From contig JAPQWV010000005.1 in assembly GCA_027422505.1 (NCBI GenBank), forward strand, positions 16,262,501-16,326,500: a stretch of DNA of 64,000 bases, given 5' to 3'. The notes below the pieces were generated by a model that saw only the letters and a program-made list of their open reading frames with translations, was not told the DNA's origin and made no database searches. A program made the position numbers and the translations under genes. Origin of the DNA: Craterostigma plantagineum (lineage: Eukaryota > Streptophyta > Magnoliopsida > Lamiales > Linderniaceae). This document shows, in pieces, positions 33,824 to 45,807 of the stretch. The number at the start of each line of letters is the position of its first letter. The stretch's first letter is position 1.

Positions 33824-34932
33824 ATATAGATAGATTCATTAGAAGAAGCCAAGAGAAAAGCCAAGACTATGGTTGAAATCCCCTTCTCCTACGCCGAATT
33901 GAATCAAAGCTACAACGTTATGGATCTTCCCAAAGGTTGAAGCCTTGAGTCAGTTGATATTCCCGAACATCGTTCTACACACGAGGAAGCACAACGTCAA
34001 GATTCTGAAAATTCTCTCTATATACCCCCCTATTGTTAGGAAAATAGAAAGGTTAAGAGCTTCACTAGAAAAGGAACGTGAGAATCTTGAAGCTGAAAGG
34101 AAAATGCTCCTAAAAGAGATGGAAAATCTCAAAGCTTCCTCCGTATCCCAGACCCTTTCTCACGCATCTCCCTCCAAAGAAAATATCATTTTGAAAAGCG
34201 TGAAGAAAGAAGCCTAACAATAAAAGTGTGAAAAATACTAACTCTAACTTTGTACTACTACATCAACAGGGAGCGTAGTACCAGAGTTAGAGAAATCGAA
34301 GGCGAGAGTGTCTAAACTAGAAATTTAGAAGGAGCCTCTAGATGTCAAAGTTGCAAATGTATCTACTCCTTCTGTAATAAAAAAAGACACTCGTAGAAAT
34401 AAAAGAGTCGTTTCTTCACTTCAAATCATCGCTTCTACATGCTCTCTTCAGCCGACTAGTTTTAGAAGCACTAATTTTGAAATAGGCTCTTCTTCTACAA
34501 TACAAATTAATCATTCTAAAGCAAATGCCTCTAGGAAGACTCGTAGGACACAAGATCCAGCCATTAAGAAGGCGTATAGTGCTATTCATGCTTGTTCTCA
34601 CCTATGGTATCCTGTCAAGATTGAATCCCCCAAACACCTTAGGAGACTATCCCATAAAAAGATCTTTTCCTCGATCAATCCTACCAAAGCATTTTTCCGT
34701 GCTGAAATTAATCTTCCCTGCTAGGTTCAACCTAAATGGATTCCTAAATCCCCGCCTAAAAAGACGAAAGCCAAAAAGGCCAAGTCTTCTACAAAGGGCA
34801 AACCCAACTCAACTTCTTCGAGATTGACTTGGGTTGTTAAAGCTCCTACTAACACTAATTTAGGAATCATATCTGAACCAACATCTAAATCTGCTAATCT
34901 GAGAGGACCCATTTACAAGTAGGTACCTAAAG
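33824..34932 (+). pseudogene. Copia2 gag remnant
   Basis: The sequence begins mid-gag at the LTR C edge, reading SLEEAKRKAKTMVEIPFSYAELN. This parallels the S1 gag segment near 3900 (KEWAQIEYDYTELN). A coiled-coil portion follows (34045-34215). A basic Ser/Thr/Lys-rich tail runs to the VPKAL end, followed by TAG. Frames are broken by several stops (33938, 34217 and others). The N-terminal gag is expected on the far side of element C. Confidence 0.7.
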
Positions 34933-34941
34933 CTCTCTAGT

Positions 34942-37798
34942 TTGTTTTTGCAGATCCATCATGTGTGGTACCTCGATTCTGGTTGCTCCATACACATGAC
35001 GGGAAGCCAAGAGCTGCTGAGCTACTACCAAGACCGACCTAATGGAAAAGTCATATTTGGGAACAACGACTTGGCACCGATTCTTGGCTTTGGAGATATA
35101 ATTCTGGAAAATCTGACGATAAAGGATGTCTCGGTCTCCGCCATGACTTGTTCAGCATAGGCCAGTTCTGTGACAAAGGATTCCAGGTGGTCTTCCATGC
35201 TGATCGGTGCAGAATATTGGACAGTCAGGACAAAGACTCCTCCAAGGACTTCGGAAATCAAGTCTTTACACGATAAACCTGACGTCCGTGCGGATCTCGA
35301 CTGCTGTTTGCCCATCTCAGACTGTAATTCAGAGGAACAACCTATGGCATCAATGTTTGTCTCATCTCAATGTCAAAGCTCTTCAACATCTCTCAATGAA
35401 GAAGTTGGTTCACGGTCTACCAACCATAACACTACAAAAAGAGCATCAGTGGTCGGCGTGTCAGCTAGGAAAAATGAAACGAGCCTCTCATCATGTTAAA
35501 CTAGTTGCCTCCACTTCACGTCCTCTGGAATTACTACACATGGACCTCTGTGGACCGATGCAGACACAGTCTACCAACGGACGCAAGTATGTGCTAGTTA
35601 TTGTCGGCGATTTCTCTCGCTACAAATGGATGAAGTTCCTCCGAACCAAAGATGAGACATGGGACTAGATTGTCAATTTTGGGAATTCTACTCAGAATTT
35701 ACTGCAGCAGACTATTCACACCATTCGAACAGACAATGGAACTGAGTTCAAGAACAAGCATCTCACTGACTTCTATCAGAAACTTGGAATTAGTCAGCAA
35801 TTCTCAGCCGCAAAGAGACCTCAACAGAATGGGATCGTTGAAAGGAAGAACAGAACACTAGTGGAAGCCGCACGTACGATGCTGATTCATTCTGGTCTCC
35901 CACACTTCCTTTGGGCTGAAGCAGTAAATACTGCCCGTTTCACTCAGAATAGGAATGGCTTCTGGGCACATCAGTCCAGGACCCGGGACCAACCAGATGG
36001 CTTCTGAATACGACAGTCCAGAACCCATATTCACTGGTGTGTTGGCAGAAAACCAACAGAAGACGGCAAAACTAAGGATTCAACGTCAGAAGAAGCTATA
36101 AGACTTGCGTTAGAGGACCCATCCTCCATGGCCGACGACCTCAAAATCTGCTGGGCATACCCATCATACCTCGGCAGAGCATTCTCCCCTGCCAGAGGCA
36201 CCCCGACTTGGACTCTCTCTTTGAGCCCGTATATCGGCCAGACACAATCACTGCTACACCTTTAGTGGATCCCCCACTCGATAAGGCCGATGTACCCAGC
36301 TCTTCAAATGTCCCCACCACACCAGATTCAATTACCTCAGCAGCTGAAGATCCAACTATGGAAGTTGAGGAAATGTCATCAGAGTCGCTCAACTCAAGTA
36401 CTGAATCAGAATTCCCTCAACTAGCTGAACAGCCTCCGATCATTGGAGAACTCGCTCCACAAATGGCTGACGCTTCTAGAAGGCATTGACTACGACGAGA
36501 CACATGCTCCTGTTGCCCGAATCGAAGCCATCCGCCTTTTCTTGGCTTTGACGGCTCATAAAGACTTCAAAGTCTACCAAATGGATGTTAAGACTGCCTT
36601 TCTCAGTGGCGTGTTAAAGGAGGAAGTCTATGTCGCTCAGCCAGAAGGCTCTGTTGATCAAGCGCACCCGACACATCTATCGATTGGACAAAGCTCTCTA
36701 CGGACTAAAACAAGCCCCACGTGCTTGGTATGATGTCAAGACAAGGACTTGATGATCGTCCAAGTTTACGTAGACGACATCATCTTCGAATCAAGAAATC
36801 CACAGCTTTGCAAAAGATTTGGAGATTTAATGAAGAGCAATTTTGAAATGAATCACATGGGAGAGATGCAATTTTTCTTGGGACTCCAAGTCAGGCAGCT
36901 CGAAGATGGCATCTTCATAAGTCAGACGAAATACATCAAGGACATTCTGAAGAAGTTCCGTCAAGATCAGAGCAAGCCTTTCAGCACTCCTTTGTGACCA
37001 AGCTGCAAGTTGGATGTCGATCCCACTGGAAAAGCGGTCGACATCACACATTATTGCAGCATCGTCGGCTCTCTTCTCTATCTCACCTCAAGCCGGCCGG
37101 ATATTATGTTTGCCACCAGCCTGTGTGCCCGTTTCCAAGCCGACCCCAAAGACTCTCATATGCTCGCGGTCAAACGAATTCCTCGCCACCTCAAGGGAAC
37201 CTTAACCCTAGGTTTATGGTATCCTAAGGGCACAAATTTCAAATTAATAGGCTATACTGACGCTGATTATGCAATTTGTCGAATGGACAGGAAAAGCACC
37301 TCTGGTGGCGCTCAATTTCTCGGCGAAAAGCTAGTCTGCTGGTCATCCAAGAAGCAGAACTACGTCACAACGTCGACGGCTGAGGCTGAATACGTCGCGG
37401 CTGCCTGCTGTTGCTCGCAAATGCTAAGGATGCGCACTCAGCTTCGCGATTATGGGTACAACTTAAATAATATACCCATTTACAGTGATAGCCAGAGTGC
37501 CATTGGGATTACGTGTAATCCTGTTCACCACTCACGCACAAAACACATAGATATTCGATATCATTTTATAAAAGATCACGTAGAAAAAGGCACGATTGAC
37601 ATGTATTTCGTGAACATGGAGTATCAACTAACTGACATTTTCATCAAGGCATTGGATGCAAAACGATTCCAATTTCTTGTCGGAAAATTAGGCATGTTAA
37701 ATCTTCCGTCATATGTGTTTCACGTGCTCCTATGTGCTTTCATATGTCCTATTCTATGTGTTTTCACTCTTAAATGCTATATCCTGCATGAAAAATAA
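34942..37798 (+). pseudogene. Copia2 pol: protease, integrase, truncated RT, RNase H
   Basis: Protease shows VWYLDSGCSIHMTG near 34960. The HHCC/integrase region (35207-35960) shows LWHQCLSHLNVKAL, MDLCGPM and DNGTEFKN in alternate frames. The integrase C-terminus and linker are shortened near 35960. The N-terminal RT is deleted: text jumps from a Ser/Pro linker (about 36465) to [19 protein letters not shown] resumes with YVDDIIFESRN near 36770. The last frame (37010-37798) is open through the RNase H, with GYTDADYA, STAEAEYVAA and YSDSQSAIGI. Multiple frameshifts make the whole inactive. Confidence 0.88.
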
Positions 37799-39660
37799 AG
37801 AATTATATAATAAATAAAATTATCCTAATAAAATAAAATCCAAAAATATTATACATATACTTATAATATTAGGGGAATGTCGATATCTTTAGGATACTCG
37901 ATATAAGTCACAAATAGATTTCCCCGACATGCGACTAAGTTAATTGCTTAATTTTATCACTCTAAGTCGCATTCTTGTGTCTATAAGTCATTAGTTTGCT
38001 CCTCTAGACACAAAGCCTCTACATATAAGTGAGGATTCTATCCTTCTTATTTTTTTTTGTACGGATCAATTCTTGAGCGAGTCACACAGTAATTGCTTAT
38101 CTTAACTAGTGATTCTTGGCCCATACTTACCTTGCATTAGATTGTTAGGAAATTGATTAGGGCAATTAGAAAATTTCTCACTCGGCCAAATATATAACTT
38201 TCAATCCTTTAACTTAGCCTTTAGTCATCCTGTTTGAGCCTTCTCCAAATACCTTTTCTTCATTTGAAACCCCTTTGAGCCTTCAATCGACTATCTAAGC
38301 TTTCGGCGGGATGTTCAATCGAGAAAAGGAGGGGAAGAAAAAGATACGACAAAGAAAAAGATGACAAAAGAAGGTGGAAAACGCACACGAGGAATGCTCA
38401 AGGCACAAAAATCAGTCCAAAAGAACCTGCCCTCCTAATTATAAAGATCTTTTAGAAATCATAAGACGAGGGGCATGGATCTTGCTGTGAACTTCTCCCT
38501 TTGATAATGTCGTATGCTCGTCAGAACGGCTGGAAAGAGGAGCACCCCGAAGTGAACTTCTCATCCGGTCTCATATCGGGAAACGAGAAGAGGAGCACGG
38601 CCTTGGGTTTGAATTCCATAACTGCGAACTTCTTCAAATCGATAATCTTTGAAACCTCTCTAGGGATTAAGAGAAAAGGAGCACGGTATCGGCCCGAGAA
38701 CCAACAAGAAGAACTTCGCCTTAGATAATCTCTCAGCCTCGTAGAAAAGCGGAGCTTCATCTTGACCAAGTGTAGACTGATACCAAAAAAAGAAAAGGGA
38801 TGAAAATGACAATAGATACGATAAAAAAAATTGCCGAAAGAAGGAGAACGACGAAGAAATGGAAGACGACAAGAAGCTCACTTTTTCCAAAATGTTCCTT
38901 CCCTTCTTAGTCCCTTTGATTCCAAAACGACGCTATTTTGCATAGGTGAAATGATTAAAAGCGCCTCGATCACAGGTAAATTGACTTAATATTGCTTATG
39001 TTGACTTGAGTGATATAAATATAATAATCCAAAAAAAAATGAGTGCTAAAGTGAACCCAGTGAGAGTTGTCGAAATGGATCTTACTTTGAACTTAGAACT
39101 ATAGTTTGCTGACATGACTTGACGGCATATGATCTTTTCAAGTGTCTTGCGAAATTTTAGGCGTGACAATGATCGAAAGAAAATAATCTGACCCCATACT
39201 ATTAATATTCGTACGAAAAAATTTATATAGATAAATGATAATTTTTCTTCCTATTTTTTATTATTATATGTTATTGAAAAAAATTAAAATATATATAGAT
39301 ATATATATATATATATAAGATAATTCGCACATTCTGATATGCAATATTACTTTGCATTTGAATTGAATTGATTAAATGCAATATTCTGTTTTAATTCGCA
39401 CATTATGTCATGCAAATTCGGTTTGCATCTACTTTGAATTGTATAAATGCGAATATTTGTTCTTGCTCATACCCTCGCGCGAAATTATAATTACATGTAT
39501 AGGGGAACAGGTATCTAAGCTAATCGTGATAAATCGTTTTTTTTTTGTGTTACTTTGATTGATTTATATACTTACTCGATAAATAAATTGAGATGCATTA
39601 TTTGAGGGGGAGCATTTAAAAAATTTATGTCTTGAGCTCCAAAATATTTTTGATGATCTT
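37799..39660 (+). other. 3' spacer of Copia2
   Basis: AT-rich, non-coding. It includes an AAAAGGAGCACGG-like repeated word around 38530-38690 and a polypurine-like GAGGGGGAG at 39603-39611. The latter is followed by TTGATGATCTTTCACTAA, which resembles the S1 sequence after its last PPT motif (8445). The short ORFs at 38501-38890 lack recognisable domains. The right end of Copia2 was not found; no 3' LTR is evident. Confidence 0.5.
39288..39317. repeat. (TA)n microsatellite
   Basis: About 30 bases of alternating AT/TA with one G interruption. Confidence 0.8.
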
Positions 39661-39841
39661 TCACTAAGTGTTGCAGAAAATTCAGTTCTGATTCTTGAAT
39701 AACGCACTTTAATGAGTACGACTTCACGAATTTTCACGATTTGGAGCGCACGACGCTGGTTTAAATTTTGGTTGGTTAAATATTTTGATCGTTAACGTGT
39801 TTTATGGATTCGAATTTAACCAATTTTCTTAAAAACTTTTC

Positions 39842-40375
39842 AGCGGACGCTGTTGGGTTACCCGGTGTCTCCCGGAGACGCTACGTCCCCGGGTACGGTG
39901 CGAAACAAAAATTTTCCGGGTTCCCTTATTGCCCTCGTTGCTCGGATCAGAATAGTAACACATAGACATGTAATAGGGCGGGTCAAACCCGTAGAGAATT
40001 ACCAGTTGAAGCGAGTGGCAACTCCTCGTCCTTTTCTTCAAGACTTCGTCGATGGTGGTGGATGGCACTAGATCGTCACGCCGACCACGCAGTGTACCAC
40101 GGAATCAGTTCTCTAAAGATGGCTAGAAAGAACCGCGCCGTCGCGTGGGAGAAAAGTGTTTTTTTTTCGGTGTGTGTTTTGTGCCTTTGTTATGGACGAA
40201 ATTTTTCACTCCAAATTATGAAATAGGGCTTCCCTATTTATACTGTGATATATTTGGAAATCCCTAGGATATCTCAAAGATATGATTTCGCTTCACCACC
40301 AACGACCACCAATTAGCTTCTAACTAAGGTTAGTGGCGGATTTTCGCAACGTAAGTCGCGGAAGCCCCGTCTAAC
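39842..40375. mobile_element. 534-bp insertion flanked by an 11-bp direct repeat
   Basis: AAAAACTTTTC occurs at 39831-39841 and again at 40376-40386, bounding 534 bp. Inside, TGTTGGGTTACC (39851) and GTCTAACA (end 40376) could be TG...CA LTR-like ends, with TTCCCTATTTATACTG as a promoter-like element. The LTR-like ends lie 9 bases inside the left repeat and do not give a 5-bp target duplication. An 11-bp duplication would fit a Mutator-type or LINE-type insertion better, but no terminal inverted repeat or poly(A) is visible. Class unresolved. Confidence 0.45.
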
Positions 40376-42638
40376 AAAAACTTTTCCTTAAAATATATAA
40401 TATATTACGCTAAAGCGTAACCTACAGCGTCATATTTATACAAAGGCCGAAGCCCCAAAATATTCCAACTAACAAAATATCCTAACATCGCTCCACAAAG
40501 TCCAAAGCCCCAAAATGTTCCAACTAACAAAATATCCTAACATCGCTCCACAGGTCGTCATCCATGTACAGCCTTGCCCTCAAAAGACCGTGGAGTACCG
40601 CCGTCAGCCTGCTTTAGACGTGACGTTTCTCAACGTCCGACTCTATCGTACCTGCAACAAATAAAACATGGGATGAGCTATAAAGCTCAGTAAGTGGAAA
40701 CTTATGCATGCTGTGCACGTGTCGTAATTAGCAAAGGCATCAACGCCAATGCTTTCTAATCCTCACGTCATTCTTGTCTTGTCATGTCATGTATTAGGGC
40801 CTTCGGTTTCAATCTTACTATGCACCATCATGGAGCTTAAATCGACTAGGGATATATATAAGTGACAGTACACACATTGAGAGGCTAACCCTAGTACGCA
40901 ATTTGTGTTTATTCCTAAGGCCCCTTTCCATCCCAATGCGGTCGACATTGAGACACTAACCCTATTACACGGATTGCGTTTAACCCTAAGGCGCCTTTCA
41001 ATCTCAATGTGGCCTGTCACGCGGGCGCTTCCACACTGGTAGTCTACCCTGAGGTTGCCCACACCAGAGATACCCTCGGTGCCGCTTATTCGATCAGATC
41101 GCATCCTCCAGGTCGCACCTCCCGCTACATGTCTTGCCTTGAACATGTCTTGTCTTGAAGTTGGTGACATAGAAGTCACCATGGTAGCATAGAAGAGCCG
41201 TGACTCAACAACGAGTCGACATCAGATGCCAATATCGGCAACTATATATCACGCACCGGGCGACCATGTATCACACGTGTTCGTGTTTTGTAACCCTCGT
41301 GTGACTCGTGTATGCACATGAAGATGCTTACATGAATAATGCAGAAATACTTGTAATGTCATTTCATATGAAACATGTAATTCACGTCAAGTATTAGATC
41401 ACATAATGTCATAGAGGCAGACGTCACATAAATGATACATATTATTTATGTGTTGTACTTGAAATTCCCACTTACCTGTCGTCCGTGCTAGGTATACTGC
41501 TTCGGGAATTTCTTACGGTTCGACGTTTAAACAGAAATATCATAGTATCAGTGTCCTACCTTTATTAAATAACCGGGCCAAAATAAATTGTTTTGACTCT
41601 ACTAATTTGCTAAAAACCTAAGTTACTCAATTTTTAGTCTAGGTTAAGTTGGAGTCAAGACTATTTAAGTTGGGTCAACACTCGATTGGAATCTTCACAT
41701 GTAGGACTTGATTTCTTCAAATCCTCGAGTCGCCCGATTACATAGCCTCCATTATTGCCCGATTTATCTTCAATTCTCCATGCATTTGGTCGATTCTTTA
41801 GGGTTTCTAATCGCCCGATTGCAGCTCATGCCAACATGAGTTTCGCCGTGTACTCTATCGCCCGATCCATTGTAAAGTCGACCTATGTTTTGACATGGTT
41901 TCGTCCGATTCCTTGTTGATCCAGCTTGGAGTCGTCCGATTTGTCCACTTCTTGAATCGGCCGATCGATTAGTTTCAATGCTTGGTTTCGCCGTGTGCCA
42001 CATGGGCTCCAAATCGCCTGATTGGTTGCATTGGTCATTCACAATCGCCGAGTGTTGGCCATAACCTCAGGTATCCCGATTTGTCCCGTTTCCATCATTG
42101 TTTCGCCGAGTATTTTCCCATCCTTCCAATCGATCGATTCCTAGGCTTTAAATTTCCAAGCTTTCGGCCGAAACTACACTAGTTATATAACATGTTGAAA
42201 GTCTTCTTTCCTTGATTCGCTCGAAACCTCAAACAATTCCTTACTTTCTACCGAAAGATTCAAGTCTTCAAACATTCATTTAATCGAAACTTAATTCATA
42301 CAACTATTCATCCCAGAATTCATAAGTTTTAAAATTTCTCATTACTTAAATGTGAAATACTCTCCAAAGATCATTCTATATCAAGGTGATAAACCCTAAA
42401 ACGTGATATGCTACCCGAGACATCATAAATTCCTTGGTATGAATCTACCCCTTAAACTAGCGTTTTTACCCTAGATTCTTAGGTATTCCATTAAATTTAT
42501 GAAGTTAGAATACTTATCCATAAATTCCTTGGTATGAAACTACCCCTTAAACTTATGTTTTCACTTACCAACTCGAGACTTAAGCTTGTTCGAGGTGTTC
42601 TTTAGTTTGAGCTTCTCTCGGCTTCACTCTCCCTTTGA
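40376..42638 (-). repeat. Chromovirus LTR-like non-coding unit, copy 1
   Basis: Collinear over about 1 kb (40380-41560) with copy 2 (43545-44640). Shared landmarks include AAACATGGGATGA...AAAGCTCAGTAAGT, GGCATC(A/C)ACGCCAATGCTTT and ACATCAGATGCC(A/T)ATAT. I recall the landmark block as typical of Tekay/Del-type LTRs, here in minus orientation. A 55-bp tandem duplication sits at 40452-40560. From 41700 to about 42130 the word CGCCCGATT and close variants recur irregularly. No coding capacity. LTR ends not determined. Confidence 0.5.
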
Positions 42639-42670
42639 GATATATATATATATAATATATATATATATAC
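42639..42670. repeat. (TA)n microsatellite
   Basis: About 32 bases of alternating TA with one slip, next to a CGTCCGATT word. Confidence 0.8.
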
Positions 42671-43237
42671 CCAAAATCGTCCGATTCCATCTTTATCTAA
42701 GTCCCCATGTCACCATCGGCCGATTCTAATATTTAAGGATATTAAAATCGATTGATCCCTAGTTGTTCAATTCAAACTCATCGATTCTAGGTCTTATAAG
42801 CATAGAAATCGATAGAATTTCTTCCTACTTAAATTGATCGACTCTTGACCCTAGCTAAAATCGATCGATACTCATCATATACTGATTTTCCTTAATCGAT
42901 TCTTCTGTAAAGCTCCCACAGTACATATATATAAATTTCATCGAAAATTTTTTCTAAGTCGTGAATTCATCTCATAAGTCATAAATCATAACACATATAG
43001 AAAACTATAAATCACGTAGCATGTAATTATATAGACACATAAGTCCCTTAAGGCAATGAGAGCATGAAAACCTCGTATTACACATCGAGCTCAAAATAAT
43101 TATGTGTTATAATAACATTTCCACCCAGAGTCATAGCTCCTTTATTTAATTAATCCAATAATATTTCTAATTAAATATTTTCACCGCTAATTATACTGTA
43201 AATCCCGTAATTAGATTTTACGAGTATTTCAATACGG
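42671..43237. other. AT-rich non-coding stretch with AATCGAT words
   Basis: Contains several ATCGAT/AATCGATCGA words up to about 42900, a continuation of the CGATT motif array. AT-rich sequence follows, with no ORF or recognised repeat. Confidence 0.4.
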
Positions 43238-43495
43238 CTGATGCCTCAACCTCAGCCCTGCCTCATGGGCGGAAGTGGATTCGAGCGCATCCCGTCGAAC
43301 AAATAATCGGTGATCCTTAAAGTGCTGTGCGAACTAGAAATCAGAGCGGTTTATTCTCTTGCTTCTTAAGCCAAACGAGCCAACGAAGGTAGCATACACA
43401 CTTAAGGATATGAATTGGGTAATAGCCAGCGAACTCAACCAATTCGATCGTCTCCAAGTGTGGACATTAGTTGTGGTGCCCCGCCATCTACTAAC
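43238..43495 (+). pseudogene. Isolated Sirevirus pol fragment (linker to RT start)
   Basis: Broken-frame translation gives KWIRAHPVEQIIGDP, GLFSCFLS and NWVIASELNQFDRLQVWTLV. This is the copia segment joining the integrase linker to the RT N-terminus. The equivalent region is at about 6640-6860 in S1 and is deleted from Copia2. About 258 bp survive. Both edges are non-copia sequence. Confidence 0.8.
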
Positions 43496-43544
43496 CATTC
43501 TAATGTTAACCTACGTGGCTAATAATAATGTAAAGTGAATAGTG

Positions 43545-45800
43545 TGCAAAAACGTCGGTAAAATTTTTCCTTTTATAAAAAGGAAATCATCCTGTACATG
43601 TCAAAATATCGCTCCCAACCTAATTACATAGGATGGTTACAAAAACGCAGCAAAAGAAATCCTATCGTCCGCCACATAGGTCGCATTCATGTACACACCA
43701 CCCTCAAAAGTCGCCGGAAGCTTCAAAAGTAAGCCTTGCCATCATAAGCGATCACGTACCGTGATCGCGCGCACCTACAACACATAAAACATGGGATGAT
43801 CATTAAAGCTCAGTAAGTAGGAATGATGCATGCCGTGCACGGTCACAATTGCAAAGGCATCCACGCCAATGCTTTCTAACTCTCGTAGGATCAAACTCAA
43901 TCTCATATCTTTCAGGGCCCTCGGCCCACTTACTATGCACCATTTCAGAGCTCGAATCCAATATGGATAAATGGTACATCAATCCACACTGGGTGACGTA
44001 CTACACAATACTGGTCACATATTTCGGCCCAATCCACACTGAGATGCATGACGTTTCGCCATTTCGGCCCAGTGCAGTACTTGCTGTTCCGCGGACGCTC
44101 ACGCTGGTCGCCCACGCCGAGGTCGCCAACGCCAGAGATACCCTCGGTGTCGCTTCTTACCTCGGGTCACACCCTCCAGGTTGCACCTACCGTAATTCAT
44201 TCCATCTGCCCAAATAATAAATACATATCTTCGCCGACATACCGGGTCGTCATGGTGTCATAGAAGTAGCCCTGACTCAACTACGAGTCCACATCAGATG
44301 CCTATATCAGCAAATATCCATCGCTTTCAAGCGATCTTATATCATGCATACACTCGTCTCGTAATTCTCATGCATGTCGTGTATGCATATGCTCATGCTC
44401 ATGTGAACAGTACCGAAAATTCTTGCCATATCATCACGTATATAACAAATAATTCACATAATATCATAAAAGCACATAGCCACGTAAATCATGCTCATTC
44501 AAATAATTTATGCGTTGTAGTTGAAAATCCCACTTACCTAGTGTCCGTGAATTAATTGCTACTAGTCTTGTGGAATTCTCAGTCCCCGACCTTAATACAA
44601 AATTATAATGTTAGTGTACTTTCTAAATTACTGGACCATCTAAGTACTCGAACTTCCTATGTATTAGAATATTTAAACATAAGATAGGATTAGATAAATA
44701 GGTATTAAAGAACGAAGTTCGCCAAGTTGATACAAATTGTGAAATCTAATGTCTCAATTCGTGAAGTGGTATTCTAATGACTCGTGAAGTAGGGTTCGCG
44801 AAGTTCTCATCTCATACACCTTAATTCGCCAAGTTCATATTTCCTACCAATTCGCGAACTCTACATGTCTTAAGCAAGGTTCTCGAATCATCAAAACCCG
44901 TGAAGTTCCTTGTTCAACTCACAATTCGTGAAGCTCTACTCTATGTACCTATAGTAAAATTCTATTTCCTTATAAAGTCCCATGTAGCTTATAGTATTAT
45001 TTTATTCCAAGTTTCGTGAACCTCCCATAGTACATGCACACTTCCCAACATTATTAAATTCGTGCGTTTGTTGCCTAGTATCAACTCGTGAAGTTCTATG
45101 TGCTTATTATATTATTTTATTCCTTTGTGCTTCGTGAACTTCCATAATGCTCTACTTCACTCCATTCGTGAAGTTCATGGCCTAGTATACAATTCGCAAC
45201 CTCAATACTTAAAATCATACAATTCGTGAAGTTTACATGTCACAAAATTTTAGACCCGTGAATCCCTCATTTCACAATTCAATTCGCAACATACAATTCG
45301 TGAAGCTCATGCTTCACGATCCCTAATAATATTATAACACTTTTAATATTTTAAACTTTGAAATTTTCGATCAAAATACTGTTCTTTCCAAGAACAATTT
45401 AAATGTCCCAAGAACTCTTATTTTCAAAAACCCTCGACAACTAAACTTGTACCAACCCTAACCTTATGTAATTCTGAGCTTACCAATTCCTAAAACTTGC
45501 TAATATAGGCTTAAAAATATAAAATTAAAGCAAGAAATGTACTCTCTTCCTTAACTTAGTTTGAATACCATATAAACTTAATCCTTTCAACACTCAATAG
45601 TAAAACTTATGTAAAATCTAAACAAATAATGGTTTTCATGCTTAAAAAGTTCCTAGAATATATTAATACATGAAATTTGAGCAGAAAAGGTTATACCTAT
45701 TCCAAGCTTGAGTATGGATTCCGCTTGCCTTTCCTCTTTTTCTCTCCAAGGGTTTTTCGAAAGTTTAGTTCTTTACTAATGATAATGATATATGAATTCT
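43545..45800 (-). repeat. Chromovirus LTR-like non-coding unit, copy 2
   Basis: Diverged homologue of copy 1. The block from 43765 to 44640 shares its landmarks, including AAACATGGGATGATC and AAAGCTCAGTAAGT. From 44710 to about 45320, words of the type AATTCGTGAAGTTC recur some twenty times at irregular spacing. This parallels the position of the CGCCCGATT array in copy 1. No coding capacity. It lies beside a minus-strand Tekay-like pol fragment and may be its LTR. Confidence 0.5.
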
Positions 45801-45807
45801 CTTCCAT

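Noticed and set aside
38501..38890. Possible small genes in the Copia2 3' spacer
   Set aside because: Both strands are open only because of a charged, repetitive composition. No domain, start context or homologue was recognised.
43849..44217. 122-codon ORF in LTR-like unit copy 2
   Set aside because: It lies in a block homologous to non-coding copy 1 and is not open there.
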